From contig JAIRVF010000033.1 of assembly GCA_031254035.1 (NCBI GenBank), positions 1-64,000 on the forward strand: 64,000 nucleotides of DNA, in the 5' to 3' direction. Positions 45,100-53,439 of the stretch are shown in pieces (the first letter of the stretch is position 1; the number at the start of each line of letters is the position of its first letter). A model generated the notes under the pieces. The model worked only from the letters and a program-made list of their open reading frames with translations, searched no databases and had not been told where the DNA came from. This DNA comes from Paenibacillus sp. (GTDB lineage: Bacteria > Bacillota > Bacilli > Paenibacillales > Paenibacillaceae). The position numbers were made by a program, and so were the translations under genes.

Positions 45100-45521
45100 T
45101 CCCTTGGCTGCTTTCGCCTCCGGAAACGCCGAAGCTTAAGGACTCCTTTTTGATGCAAGCCTTCTTTATGGACAACATTCCCGCCGAGGAGGTCATTTTC
45201 CAACTAAAGGCCTATCAAAAGGAGCGGGAACAGCGGTTAGCCAAAATGAAACGCATCCTTGATGAGCGCTGGGAAAGCATCCGGGAGCGTAATGTCATGA
45301 ATTCACGGATTTTAGTGAGCTCGACTGTCATAAGAAGAGGTTTGGAACAAGAAATTCAATATATTCGCTGGTGTAGAGACACGATCGAGCTGGTGGAGTC
45401 CTGTTCCGCACTCTGGTCGCAGGATAGCGACAAACCAGGTTCGCCAGATGACGCATGTATTCGGTTTACGGACGTTGAACCTCTATTTCAGAAATATTAT
45501 GGCGATTTGAAGGAAGATTAA
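45069..45521 (+). pseudogene. PadR family regulator, C-terminal part only
   Basis: The open frame from 45069 reads STDKGKQELIPWLLSPPETP and then NIPAEEVIFQLKAYQKEREQ, the end of the winged helix and the dimerising helical domain of PadR proteins. The recognition helix is absent. A TGA stands just before 45069. Two ATGs at 45150-45155 have no ribosome site. PadR genes often regulate a neighbouring efflux pump, here also broken. Confidence 0.7.
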
Positions 45522-45554
45522 CATATCGGGTACTCACTTTCATGTCCACTATGT

Positions 45555-45560
45555 TATAAT
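45555..45560 (+). promoter_or_regulatory. -10 box of the que operon promoter
   Basis: A perfect TATAAT. The -35 region (TACTCA, 18 bases upstream) is weak. Transcription would start about 50 bases before the preQ1 aptamer. Confidence 0.55.
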
Positions 45561-45618
45561 GAATCGGCGTATAGTCGCCAACAGAAGAAAGTCCGGCAGT
45601 GGCCCGTGCCGCTCCGGG

Positions 45619-45692
45619 AGAGGTTCGCGAACTCCCTCTATAAAAAACTAAGACTGCCCTTCCCGGGTTTATTTCCGCTGGGCATGTTTTTT
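45619..45692 (+). ncRNA. preQ1-I riboswitch with terminator
   Basis: AGAGGTTCGCGAACTCCCTC followed by TATAAAAAACTAA (45619-45652) is the compact preQ1-I aptamer: AGAGG pairs with CCTCT, then the A-rich tail forms the pseudoknot. A hairpin (TGCCC.. GGGCA) ending in TGTTTTTT at about 45655-45692 follows, consistent with transcription termination when preQ1 is bound. The queC start is 90 bases further on, so the switch should control queCDEF. Confidence 0.92.
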
Positions 45693-45781
45693 GACGGACA
45701 GTTCAAGAACCCTCTCTCTTCGAAGGTAGAAGCGAATTTTTTTGCTTGTACAACACATTTTGAAGATGGAGAGGTTTTTTT

Positions 45782-46450
45782 ATGCTCAAAAACGAAAAAG
45801 CGGTTGTCGTGTTCAGCGGCGGCCAAGACAGCACCACCTGCCTGTTCTGGGCAAAACAGCAATTCGGAGAAGTCGAGACGGTAACATTTGATTACGGACA
45901 ACGCCATCGTCTCGAGATCGAATGCGCGCAAAGCATCGCAAAGGAGCTTGGCGTCAAGAATACCGTTCTGGATATGAGCCTATTGAATCAGCTCGCTCCT
46001 AATGCGCTTACCCGCAGCGATATCGACATTACTCAAGAGGAAGGCGAGCTGCCAAGCACCTTTGTCGAGGGACGAAATCATCTATTTCTCAGCTTTGCGG
46101 CCGTTCTTGCCAAAGTGTCTGGCGCCAGACATCTGGTCACAGGCGTATGCGAGACGGACTTCAGCGGTTATCCCGATTGCCGTGACTCTTTCGTCAAATC
46201 ACTAAACGTTACTTTGAACCTTGCTATGGACTATAATTTTGTGATCCACACCCCGCTCATGTGGCTGGATAAAGCTGAGACATGGGCAATGGCGCATGAA
46301 CTTGGTGCATTCGAATTCGTTCGCGAACGGACGCTGACTTGCTATAACGGCATCATCGGCGACGGCTGCGGCGAATGTCCTTCCTGCGAGCTGCGTCGTA
46401 GAGGTCTGGAACAATTTCTCCAAAATCAGCCTGGGGGGATCGCACGATGA
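45782..46450 (+). CDS. queC: 7-cyano-7-deazaguanine synthase QueC
   Basis: 222 residues. The ATP-PPi loop SGGQDSTTC is near the N-terminus and the zinc site [10 protein letters not shown] near the C-terminus, with an upstream Cys in [12 protein letters not shown]. It converts 7-carboxy-7-deazaguanine to preQ0 using ATP and ammonia. The preQ1 riboswitch precedes it. GGAGAGG lies seven bases before the ATG. It overlaps queD by four bases (ATGA). Confidence 0.96.
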   Translation: MLKNEKAVVVFSGGQDSTTCLFWAKQQFGEVETVTFDYGQRHRLEIECAQSIAKELGVKNTVLDMSLLNQLAPNALTRSDIDITQEEGELPSTFVEGRNHLFLSFAAVLAKVSGARHLVTGVCETDFSGYPDCRDSFVKSLNVTLNLAMDYNFVIHTPLMWLDKAETWAMAHELGAFEFVRERTLTCYNGIIGDGCGECPSCELRRRGLEQFLQNQPGGIAR

Positions 46451-46938
46451 CCGGGACTCCAGGTGAATTTCGCATCGTAGACCGCTTGCAGCAGCTGGGA
46501 ACAGATATTCAGCCCGAGGACCTGAAATATCGGCACTATCGTGTTATGGTCAGCAAGGAATTTACCTTTGACGCTGCCCATCATCTGCATGCGTATGAGG
46601 GGAAATGCAAAAATCTGCATGGCCATACCTATAAAGTCGTGTTTGGCATCAGTGCATATCCGAATGAGATTGGTATTGCAGCCGATTTTGGCCTTGTCAA
46701 AGAAATATGGAAACAACGGATTGAGCCATTTCTTGACCACCGTTATCTCAATGAGACGCTACCTCCGATGAATACGACGGCGGAAAATATGGTCATCTGG
46801 CTGTATGAGCAAATGGAAGCTGCGCTTACTGCGGAGCCATATACGGAACTCATCGATCAAGGTCGCACCGAATTCGTGCGTTTGTATGAAACACCAACCA
46901 GCTACGCAGAGTTTCGCCGGGAGTGGGTGGAGTCATGA
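46447..46938 (+). CDS. queD: 6-carboxy-5,6,7,8-tetrahydropterin synthase QueD
   Basis: 163 residues. Zinc-binding histidines are in [13 protein letters not shown] and NLHGHTYKV; the catalytic Cys is the one in [17 protein letters not shown] completes the family pattern. It makes 6-carboxytetrahydropterin from dihydroneopterin triphosphate. It has about 30 extra N-terminal residues compared with short QueD forms. It overlaps both queC and queE by four bases. Confidence 0.95.
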   Translation: MTGTPGEFRIVDRLQQLGTDIQPEDLKYRHYRVMVSKEFTFDAAHHLHAYEGKCKNLHGHTYKVVFGISAYPNEIGIAADFGLVKEIWKQRIEPFLDHRYLNETLPPMNTTAENMVIWLYEQMEAALTAEPYTELIDQGRTEFVRLYETPTSYAEFRREWVES

Positions 46939-47705
46939 GCGCAGCCGCAGTGGATGCATCTGCATCTGTAAAGAAGGCCCCCCCTATTCCCGTTCTGGAA
47001 ATCTTCGGGCCCACGGTACAAGGCGAAGGTATGGTGATCGGTCAAAAAACGATGTTTGTACGCACCGCCGGCTGTGATTACAGCTGTTCCTGGTGTGACT
47101 CGGCTTTTACTTGGGATGGGAGCGGCGTAAAGGACATACGGAAAATGGATGCCAAAGAGATCTGGATGGAACTAAAGCACATCGGCGGGGATCGTTTTTC
47201 ACACGTGACAATATCCGGCGGAAACCCACTGCTCCTCCCCCAGCTCTCATCGCTCGTCTCCTTGCTGAAGGCTTCCGGCATCCGGATAGCCGTGGAAACG
47301 CAAGGCTCCCGCTGGCAAGATTGGCTGGCGGAGATCGATGAGGTGACAGTTTCACCAAAGCCACCAAGCTCCGGTATGACAACCGATTGGAATAAGCTTG
47401 ACGAGATCGTGAACCGAATTGCAGATCGTCCCGCAGCGTATGCCTACAGCTTGAAAGTGGTTATTTTCAATGACCAGGATCTAGTGTATGCAGAGGACGT
47501 ACATCGTCGATATCCTGACGCTCCGATGTATTTACAGGTGGGGAATTCGGATGTGATCCGGATGGATAAAGACAGCCATGCCGCCGAACTGCTCATGCAA
47601 TACGAATCACTGATCGACAAGGTTATGGTCTCCGAAGCATTCAACAACGTGCGGATTCTCCCGCAGTTGCACACGCTGGTATGGGGCAACAAACGTGGCG
47701 TCTGA
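46935..47705 (+). CDS. queE: 7-carboxy-7-deazaguanine synthase QueE, radical SAM
   Basis: 256 residues. FGPTVQGEGMVIGQKTMFVR precedes the cluster motif CDYSCSWC (CX3CX2C), and SGGNPLL is the SAM-contact motif. It forms the deazaguanine ring. ATG 46935 overlaps the queD stop (ATGA) and has TGGAG close upstream; the frame also opens 12 bases earlier at a GTG. Third gene of the que operon. Confidence 0.95.
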   Translation: MSAAAVDASASVKKAPPIPVLEIFGPTVQGEGMVIGQKTMFVRTAGCDYSCSWCDSAFTWDGSGVKDIRKMDAKEIWMELKHIGGDRFSHVTISGGNPLLLPQLSSLVSLLKASGIRIAVETQGSRWQDWLAEIDEVTVSPKPPSSGMTTDWNKLDEIVNRIADRPAAYAYSLKVVIFNDQDLVYAEDVHRRYPDAPMYLQVGNSDVIRMDKDSHAAELLMQYESLIDKVMVSEAFNNVRILPQLHTLVWGNKRGV

Positions 47706-47735
47706 TCGCCGCCAACTAGAGGAGGAATTAACGAG

Positions 47736-48233
47736 ATGACAGGCAGACAACCCGAAGAAATGAAAGATTTAACGCTTCTTGGCAACCAAGGGACCCAATA
47801 TGTGTTTCAATATGCACCCGAGGTGCTTGAAAGTTTTGATAATAAACATGCTTACCGCGATTATTTTGTTAAGTTCAACTTCCCTGAGTTTACGAGCTTG
47901 TGCCCGATTACCGGCCAGCCGGATTTCGCCACACTGCATATCAGCTATATCCCGGATCAAAAGATGGTTGAAAGCAAATCGCTTAAGCTCTATCTCTTCA
48001 GCTTCCGGAACCACGGCGATTTCCATGAGGACTGCATGAACATCATTATGAACGACCTCATTAAGCTAATGGATCCACGCTACATAGAGGTATGGGGAAA
48101 ATTCACACCACGCGGCGGCATCTCCATCGATCCGTACTGCAATTACGGCAAACCGGGAACAAAATATGAGCAGATGGCGCAGCAACGCTTGATGAATCAT
48201 GACCTGTATCCGGAGAAGATCGACAATCGGTAA
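47736..48233 (+). CDS. queF: NADPH-dependent preQ0 reductase QueF
   Basis: 165 residues, the short single-domain type. The active-site Cys is in [15 protein letters not shown] and the QueF motif is [20 protein letters not shown]. It reduces the nitrile of preQ0 to preQ1, the ligand of the upstream riboswitch, closing a feedback loop. AGAGGAGG lies upstream of the ATG; it is 30 bases after queE. Confidence 0.96.
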   Translation: MTGRQPEEMKDLTLLGNQGTQYVFQYAPEVLESFDNKHAYRDYFVKFNFPEFTSLCPITGQPDFATLHISYIPDQKMVESKSLKLYLFSFRNHGDFHEDCMNIIMNDLIKLMDPRYIEVWGKFTPRGGISIDPYCNYGKPGTKYEQMAQQRLMNHDLYPEKIDNR

Positions 48234-48251
48234 TAACAAGATAACACATAT

Positions 48252-48299
48252 TAGAAAACGGCAGACATGGTCAGAAGTATGGCCACGCTGCCGTTTTAT
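48252..48299 (+). terminator. Terminator of queCDEF
   Basis: AAAACGGCAG and CTGCCGTTTT form a ten-base stem with a further inner GGCCA stem, ending in TTTTATC. Confidence 0.85.
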
Positions 48300-48343
48300 C
48301 TATTTTAAATCCCCTCTCACCGCCTCCAGACCTGTTTGCACAT

Positions 48344-48395
48344 AAAAGCAGCCTTCCCTCCATGCTTTCTAAAGCCGAAGGAAAGACTGCTTTTT
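48344..48395 (-). terminator. Terminator downstream of the RibD-like reductase gene
   Basis: AAAAGCAG..CTTCC pairs with GGAA..CTGCTTTTT, with T-runs on both strands. It lies 55 bases past the stop of the minus-strand gene ending at 48451. Confidence 0.65.
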
Positions 48396-48450
48396 CAAAG
48401 TCGTAAATACCCTGCTTCCGAAGAGCAGACTTTGAACCGTTATTTTACAA

Positions 48451-48990
48451 TTAAACCTGATACGTTAACAAAACAATATCCCCGCGCCGTTCCATGTGCT
48501 GCAGTTCGAAAGTACTTGGTACAGTCCCTTCCGGAAATAAAGGAATGCCCTGACCGAGCACCTTAGGAATCACTGCGATAACCGCTTCTTCCATCAACCC
48601 TTCTTGCATGAAGGCCTGAACCAGCTGGCCTCCGCCTTCTAGCCAGACGTCACCATCAGATTTCTGCTTCAAACGTGGTACAAGTTCGGTCAGTGCTTCA
48701 TCCGTAAATGTAACGTAGGGCGTCTGTTCATGTCGGGATGGGGTCCGTGTTATCACATAACAAGGCTTTCCGGCATAGAGAAATTCATCCGAAAGCTTTA
48801 ACACCTCTTCATACGTCTTCCTTCCCATAATAATCGTACCTACGGTACCGTAAAAGTCGGCGTATCCATTGTCTCCCCCATCGCCTTTTACGTCAAATAA
48901 CCATTCCACCGAGCCGTCCGGCAGCGCAATATATCCATCGAGACTCATGGCAATATACAGCACCACTTTGTTGGATTTAGTCTTGTTCAT
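48451..48990 (-). CDS. Dihydrofolate reductase-like (RibD C-terminal domain) protein
   Basis: 179 residues. VVLYIAMSLDGYIALPDGSV is the usual beginning of the YwjB/YyaP group, and GTIIMGRKTYEEVL plus VWLEGGGQLVQAFMQEGLM complete the NADPH-binding fold. The physiological substrate is unknown. AAGGAGAG precedes the ATG. Divergent from the WYL regulator gene 100 bases away, which could control it. Confidence 0.88.
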   Translation of the reverse strand: MNKTKSNKVVLYIAMSLDGYIALPDGSVEWLFDVKGDGGDNGYADFYGTVGTIIMGRKTYEEVLKLSDEFLYAGKPCYVITRTPSRHEQTPYVTFTDEALTELVPRLKQKSDGDVWLEGGGQLVQAFMQEGLMEEAVIAVIPKVLGQGIPLFPEGTVPSTFELQHMERRGDIVLLTYQV

Positions 48991-49091
48991 TGTTTGATCT
49001 CTCCTTTCTGTTACCTATGATACAATACATTTATGACATCCTTTGTCGTAGTTAAAATGTATTTTATAAATATCTTCCATGAAAGGAGCCA

Positions 49092-50060
49092 ATGGAGCCT
49101 AAAATGAACGAACGCAGAATTGCTCTAATGAGAATGCTCGACTCTCGGAGAAAATATACTGCGAGGGAACTTGCCGAGAAATTTAATGTATCGGTCAGAA
49201 CCATCCAAAGAGATTTAGACTATTTGCAGCAGACCGGGTTACCGCTGTATACCGAAACCGGGCCGCACGGCGGATATCGGGCGCTTCCTAACCGGCTGCT
49301 TCCTCCGCTTCACTTGTCTCGAGACGAGGCGATGGGGCTTTTTCTCATGCTGAAGCTGCTGGAGGATATTCCAGATATCCCTTTTGGATCCGTACGCGAG
49401 CATTTATCCGAGCAATACTATTCCGAACTTCCCAGGGATGTGCAGGAAATGATCGATGGGCTGAAGGACTACATTTCCTTCCGCGTGATCTCTACTCAAT
49501 CCGAATCCCCATATACGTCTGTCATTCTTGATGCAGCAATGAACAAACGCCGTATTAAAATGCGCTATCGTTCTACTTCTGGAGAAAAGAACTTTGAAGT
49601 GTATCCTATCGGTCTATATTTTGATCATGGTTATTGGTACATGCCAGCATATAGCAAAGAGCGAATCATTTTGTACCGTTCGGACCGGGTAATTGAAATG
49701 ACGATGCTAGAAAGCACCCTTTCTGACCTCCCCACACTCGCTCAATGGCTAAAAACGGAAGATATACGTGAGGGGGCCGCCGCGAAAATAAAGTTCACCC
49801 CGTTCGGCGTCCGTTTAGCCGGGTCAGATCCACTGTTTCAGAATGTCTCAGAGCAGGAATGGCACGGCAATATTCCCCGTGAAGAATTTGCATATGTTTC
49901 TAGACTTCTATTGAAGTATGGGCCCGATGCGGAGGTTATTTACCCGGCAGAGCTAAGAGAAATGGTAAAACAATTGCTAGAGGATAGCCTCGCACCTTAT
50001 TTAAGCCAATCAAACGGTGGTCATGAAAATGTCCAGATTCAGTTGCAAACGGAGTCCTAA
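49092..50060 (+). CDS. HTH-WYL domain transcriptional regulator (YafY type)
   Basis: 322 residues. The N-terminal DeoR-like HTH (LDSRRKYTARELAEKFNVSV, then RTIQRDLDYL) is followed by a WYL domain (YPIGLYFDHGYWYMPAYSKE). Such regulators sense small molecules or nucleic acid ligands through WYL. ATG 49092 has AAAGGAG only three bases away; ATG 49104 with GGAG six bases upstream may be the true start. The last 30 residues (SQSNGGHENVQIQ) run over the VOC remnant on the other strand. They are probably a read-through tail rather than conserved sequence. Divergent from the RibD-like gene, its likely target. Confidence 0.85.
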   Translation: MEPKMNERRIALMRMLDSRRKYTARELAEKFNVSVRTIQRDLDYLQQTGLPLYTETGPHGGYRALPNRLLPPLHLSRDEAMGLFLMLKLLEDIPDIPFGSVREHLSEQYYSELPRDVQEMIDGLKDYISFRVISTQSESPYTSVILDAAMNKRRIKMRYRSTSGEKNFEVYPIGLYFDHGYWYMPAYSKERIILYRSDRVIEMTMLESTLSDLPTLAQWLKTEDIREGAAAKIKFTPFGVRLAGSDPLFQNVSEQEWHGNIPREEFAYVSRLLLKYGPDAEVIYPAELREMVKQLLEDSLAPYLSQSNGGHENVQIQLQTES

Positions 50061-50340
50061 TCCATTGGATTTCTTCGTTCTTCCTTAGTTCACTATATGC
50101 TTGTCGAACATCTTCAACATAAATTTCGACTTCTGTGAAGTTTATTTCAGGGTAATTACTTAGTACAAGTTCGGAACTATCTTTCAAAGGAAATTTTAAA
50201 CCTATAACGGTCCAAGTTGAACCATTCTCCAATGTCCGTTCGATCTTCCAGTTCTCAGTTAAACCCTCAGAGATATAAAACGAAAGTGATTTCTCAATAT
50301 CTTTTGTATGAATAGACACGCATTCTAGTTTTTTAAACAT
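49936..50340 (-). pseudogene. VOC (glyoxalase/bleomycin resistance) domain protein, 3'-truncated
   Basis: The first 105 residues match a VOC half: MFKKLECVSIHTKDIEKSLS, TEVEIYVEDVRQAYSELRKN and WIRTPFATESGH. After ESGH, where family members continue with a conserved metal-binding C-terminal strand, an unrelated tail follows that is antisense to the WYL gene end. ATG 50340 has AAGGAG nine bases upstream; ATG 50349 abuts that site. The last strand and its glutamate are missing, so metal binding is unlikely. Confidence 0.6.
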
Positions 50341-50553
50341 TTGATACATCTCCTTCTATAAATAAGTATATTGGGAATGCATATAACTTAATTGGATTCC
50401 CCTCTCAAAACGTTGACTTACTTTATAGACTTTAAGAAGCTCCGGATTCTGACAAAACAGAGGGATTTTTAAAAAATACAGTTATGTTGCCTAAAGGATA
50501 TGTTTGCCATAAATCCCTGGGTTATAATGAACTAAACTACACTTTTATCCGTA

Positions 50554-50706
50554 TTGTTCTCAAAGAAAATCCTGATGTTCGTCGCATTTATCTGGTCGCT
50601 TCCCGCCAGCTTGTATTTGAGCTGTACTCCTGGTGTGTTCTCGCTCTTCGGCGTAACGTCGCTTGCTTATATTGTCACGTATCTTCTTATGCGAGCCAAT
50701 CGGTAA
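50554..50706 (+). pseudogene. Membrane protein C-terminal fragment
   Basis: The frame from TTG 50554 reads LFSKKILMFVAFIWSLPASL, YLSCTPGVFSLFGVTSLAYI and VTYLLMRANR, then a stop: two hydrophobic helices and a basic end. There is no ribosome site. The overlapping frame from 50484 gives a less natural composition. The family is not recognised. It is probably the end of a lost transporter or other membrane protein. Confidence 0.4.
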
Positions 50707-50754
50707 AATGATTCGTTTCCAGAAATATGTAATCCCTTTTTAGGAGGCAGCTAT

Positions 50755-51277
50755 ATGTCGCAAAATATTACTGATGAGCAAACCCTATCCCAATTGAATG
50801 CACTTGGACAGATTAACGCAGTATTTTTCTGCGATCGGTGGGGAGTTTTGGCTGCGTGGAGGTTGGGCAATTGACTTTCTACTTGGAGAGATTACCAGAC
50901 CGCATGAAGACCTCGATTTAGTCACTTGGGTGCAGTATCGAGAAAGTCTGGAGCGGGCACTTGTAGAAGCAGAGTACGAAAGGATGCCAGTAAGTGATCG
51001 GCAGACGGATTTCCGTAAGGGTAATGTAGAAATCCAATTTCTTTATTTAACTCGATCAAGTGATGGAAATATTATTCCGAATGGACTACCTGAATGGGTG
51101 TGGAAAGCAAATTCACTTCCCTTAAAGCATTTCACCCTGAATGGAATATCAGCATTCGTATTAAGTCCAAATCAACTACTTGAAGAAAAAGAAGTATACG
51201 AGCAAATTGGTCGCAAGGTACGTTCCAAAGATATCGAAAGTAAGAAAATCCTCACTAGAATCATTGAAGAAGGCTGA
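50755..51277 (+). pseudogene. Aminoglycoside-type nucleotidyltransferase with a frameshift
   Basis: AGGAGG precedes ATG 50755, which opens MSQNITDEQTLSQLNALGQI, NAVF. The continuation FSAIGGEFWLRGGWAIDFLL is in the next frame. The two join at a run of five T (50824-50828); four T would restore one frame of 173 residues. The rest (HEDLDLVTW, the metal-binding nucleotidyltransferase motif, to KILTRIIEEG) looks intact. Resembles ANT(2'')/Lin-type enzymes. It is either a recent inactivation or a homopolymer sequencing error. Confidence 0.75.
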
Positions 51278-51313
51278 TTATCTCGTACCCGACCCGGATT
51301 AACATAGCCATTC

Positions 51314-51347
51314 AGAAAAGGCCCGGACGCTTGTCCGGACCCTTCTT
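51314..51347 (-). terminator. Terminator of hemY
   Basis: On the minus strand AAGG-GTCCGGAC pairs with GTCCGG-CCTT around AAGC and ends in TTTTC. Confidence 0.75.
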
Positions 51348-51355
51348 ACACATTA

Positions 51356-52750
51356 TTATTCAGCAAGCAAATTCAAAATCTTCGCCGCCGTTTCTTCCCC
51401 GTTTGCTATACAATCCGGAATACCTACACCGTAATAGGAGCATCCCGCCAAAAAAACATTCGGGAACATTTCATCCATTTTCGCCTCGAGTGACTTGACG
51501 ATCTGATGGTGCGTAATATGGTAGTTTGGCATTCCTTCATGCCATTTGGTTACGTCATAAGTAAGCGGCCTGCTCGTAATGCCAAGGCTTGCTTGAATAT
51601 CCTCCATACCAACCTTGAGCAATTCTTCCTCTGAGAGCTTCACCAGCTCCCCGTAGTACGGATTGGAGCTCTTGTAAAAGAGTCTTACCAGCAGCTGGCC
51701 TTCCGTGGACGTGTGCTCCCATTTCCGGCTTGTCCAAGTACATGCGTTGCATTTGACATCTTCACTATCCGCAGTTATAAATCCCGTTCCGTCTGCCGGA
51801 AGTTCTTTGTCAGGCACATCAAAAGCGATGTACACGCTGATAAGCGAGCTGTTCTTGAATTGATCGAATTCCTTGTTCAGACGAGGGGACCTTAACAATT
51901 TCTTAGCGGAATCGGACAATGTACTGATCACAACCACATCTGCCTCAAGGATCCGCCCATCCATCAGGGTGACTTCATAACCGCCATTTTCCGTAGGCTT
52001 TAATGTCTCGGCGGCAACCCCTTTTATAATCTCGGTACGTGACAAATGATTTTCCAAACCACCGATTAGCTGGGATACGCCCTCCCGGAATGACAAAAAC
52101 TTCTTTCCCCCGTCACTCTGGAACTTGGCTATATTTTCGGATAAACCTTTAATGATGCTGCCGTATTCGTTTTTGTAATCGATCAGGTATGGGAGCGTGG
52201 ACGCAATGGTCAGATCGCTTAGTTTGCCTGAATAAACTCCGGACAGCACGGGAGCAATTTGCTTCTCCACAAATTCTTTCCCGAAAAATGCTTCAAGAAA
52301 ATCGCCAACGGAATCATCTTTCGTAAATCGTTCATTCGGCGTATACAGGTCTTTTAATGCTTCAACTTTACCTTCTGCCGATACCAATTCGGTCGTTGCC
52401 AGCGATTCAATGCTGGTTGGAATGCCGAACACGGCTTCCTTCGGAATTTGCTTCAGCTTGCCATCCGAATATATGTAAGAAATCCCCGTCGCGTTATAAA
52501 CCACCTGATCCTTCAGCCCTAATTCCTCGATCAGGTCGGCAGCATTCGTTTTGCGGGTAACGATCGAATCCGCCCCTGTTTCCATCGTAAATTCCCCGTC
52601 ATGAGCCGTTCTAATTTTGCCGCCTAACTGATCGCTTGCCTCCACAATGGTAATGCCGATTTGTGAACCTTTTTCGTTGGCTGCTTTTTGCAAATAATAA
52701 GCGGTAGACAAACCCGTAATGCCTCCGCCGATCACAACTACCTTTTTCAT
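51356..52750 (-). CDS. hemY: Coproporphyrinogen/protoporphyrinogen oxidase HemY (CgoX)
   Basis: 464 residues. The FAD-binding start is VVVIGGGITGLSTAYYL; the GADSIVTRK region and the C-terminal VFLAGCSYYGVGIPDCIANG complete the family. In Gram-positive bacteria this enzyme oxidises coproporphyrinogen III to coproporphyrin III for heme synthesis. It stands alone, away from hemE and hemH, with its own terminator. The 200 bases upstream hold two CCCCTACTTAG direct repeats and a TTAGG-CT-CCTAA palindrome of unknown meaning. Confidence 0.94.
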   Translation of the reverse strand: MKKVVVIGGGITGLSTAYYLQKAANEKGSQIGITIVEASDQLGGKIRTAHDGEFTMETGADSIVTRKTNAADLIEELGLKDQVVYNATGISYIYSDGKLKQIPKEAVFGIPTSIESLATTELVSAEGKVEALKDLYTPNERFTKDDSVGDFLEAFFGKEFVEKQIAPVLSGVYSGKLSDLTIASTLPYLIDYKNEYGSIIKGLSENIAKFQSDGGKKFLSFREGVSQLIGGLENHLSRTEIIKGVAAETLKPTENGGYEVTLMDGRILEADVVVISTLSDSAKKLLRSPRLNKEFDQFKNSSLISVYIAFDVPDKELPADGTGFITADSEDVKCNACTWTSRKWEHTSTEGQLLVRLFYKSSNPYYGELVKLSEEELLKVGMEDIQASLGITSRPLTYDVTKWHEGMPNYHITHHQIVKSLEAKMDEMFPNVFLAGCSYYGVGIPDCIANGEETAAKILNLLAE

Positions 52751-52950
52751 ATTGGGGACACCTGCTTCCGTCTGATTATCAATGTGTTTATTATATCACA
52801 GGCTTTTCTCCCGTATGTCCTACTCATTTGTGACGTTCCTCTGACAAAAAACAAGAATTGTCAACAATCCCATGTTAAAGGTGACCTCTACCCCTACTTA
52901 GACCCCTACTTAGGCTCCTAAATAGGCTAACCAGCACCCCATACCTTACC

Positions 52951-53277
52951 TTAATTGCAGATTGGCCCAGGTTCCTTTTTGTTCAACAGAGATAAAGTCC
53001 CTTTTGTATCCGGCATGCAGTCAAGTACAGCCTGAATAAATGGTTTGTCCTGCACATGAAGCGAATAGTAGACCCACTGTCCTCTTCGCGATTCGCTCAC
53101 AATCCCGTGCGATTTGAGTTTTCGCATATGCTGGCTGATCCCGGGCTGGGATATGGATAAAACCTCGACAAGCTCGCACACGCACCACTCCCGGTCTTTA
53201 AGTAAACAAAGAATAGTCAGCCTGGTCTTATCTCCAAGAAGCTTTAGCTTCTCTGCAGCATCCGTTATCCGGTCCAT
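52951..53277 (-). CDS. ArsR/SmtB family metalloregulator
   Basis: 108 residues, winged helix. The recognition region is SISQPGISQHMRKLKSHGIV, and WCVCELVEVL carries the CXC motif used by ArsR for arsenite or antimonite; a further Cys lies near the C-terminus (GPICN). No arsenical pump or reductase gene is adjacent, so its target is not shown by context. The upstream AAAGGGGGAATATCAAG serves as ribosome site. Confidence 0.88.
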   Translation of the reverse strand: MDRITDAAEKLKLLGDKTRLTILCLLKDREWCVCELVEVLSISQPGISQHMRKLKSHGIVSESRRGQWVYYSLHVQDKPFIQAVLDCMPDTKGTLSLLNKKEPGPICN

Positions 53278-53400
53278 CTTGATATTCCCCCTTTAAGTAT
53301 CATGCTTCTCGAGATAGCATATAACCATATATTTATATTGTAAAGTTTGTTTCCTTCTAATCAAAAAATTAAATCCCCCACGATGATCCTTTTGCCATTA

Positions 53401-53423
53401 AAAAAAACCGCTATTGAAGCGGC
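53401..53423 (-). terminator. Terminator of the M28 peptidase gene
   Basis: On the minus strand GCCGCT-TCAAT-AGCGGT is followed by a run of T residues, 17 bases after the stop codon. Confidence 0.85.
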
Positions 53424-53439
53424 TCTCTGCATGATTAAA

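Noticed and set aside
50484..50711. A 75-codon frame read as a gene
   Set aside because: The neighbouring frame gives a much more natural membrane-protein sequence; this one is a mixed composition without a ribosome site.
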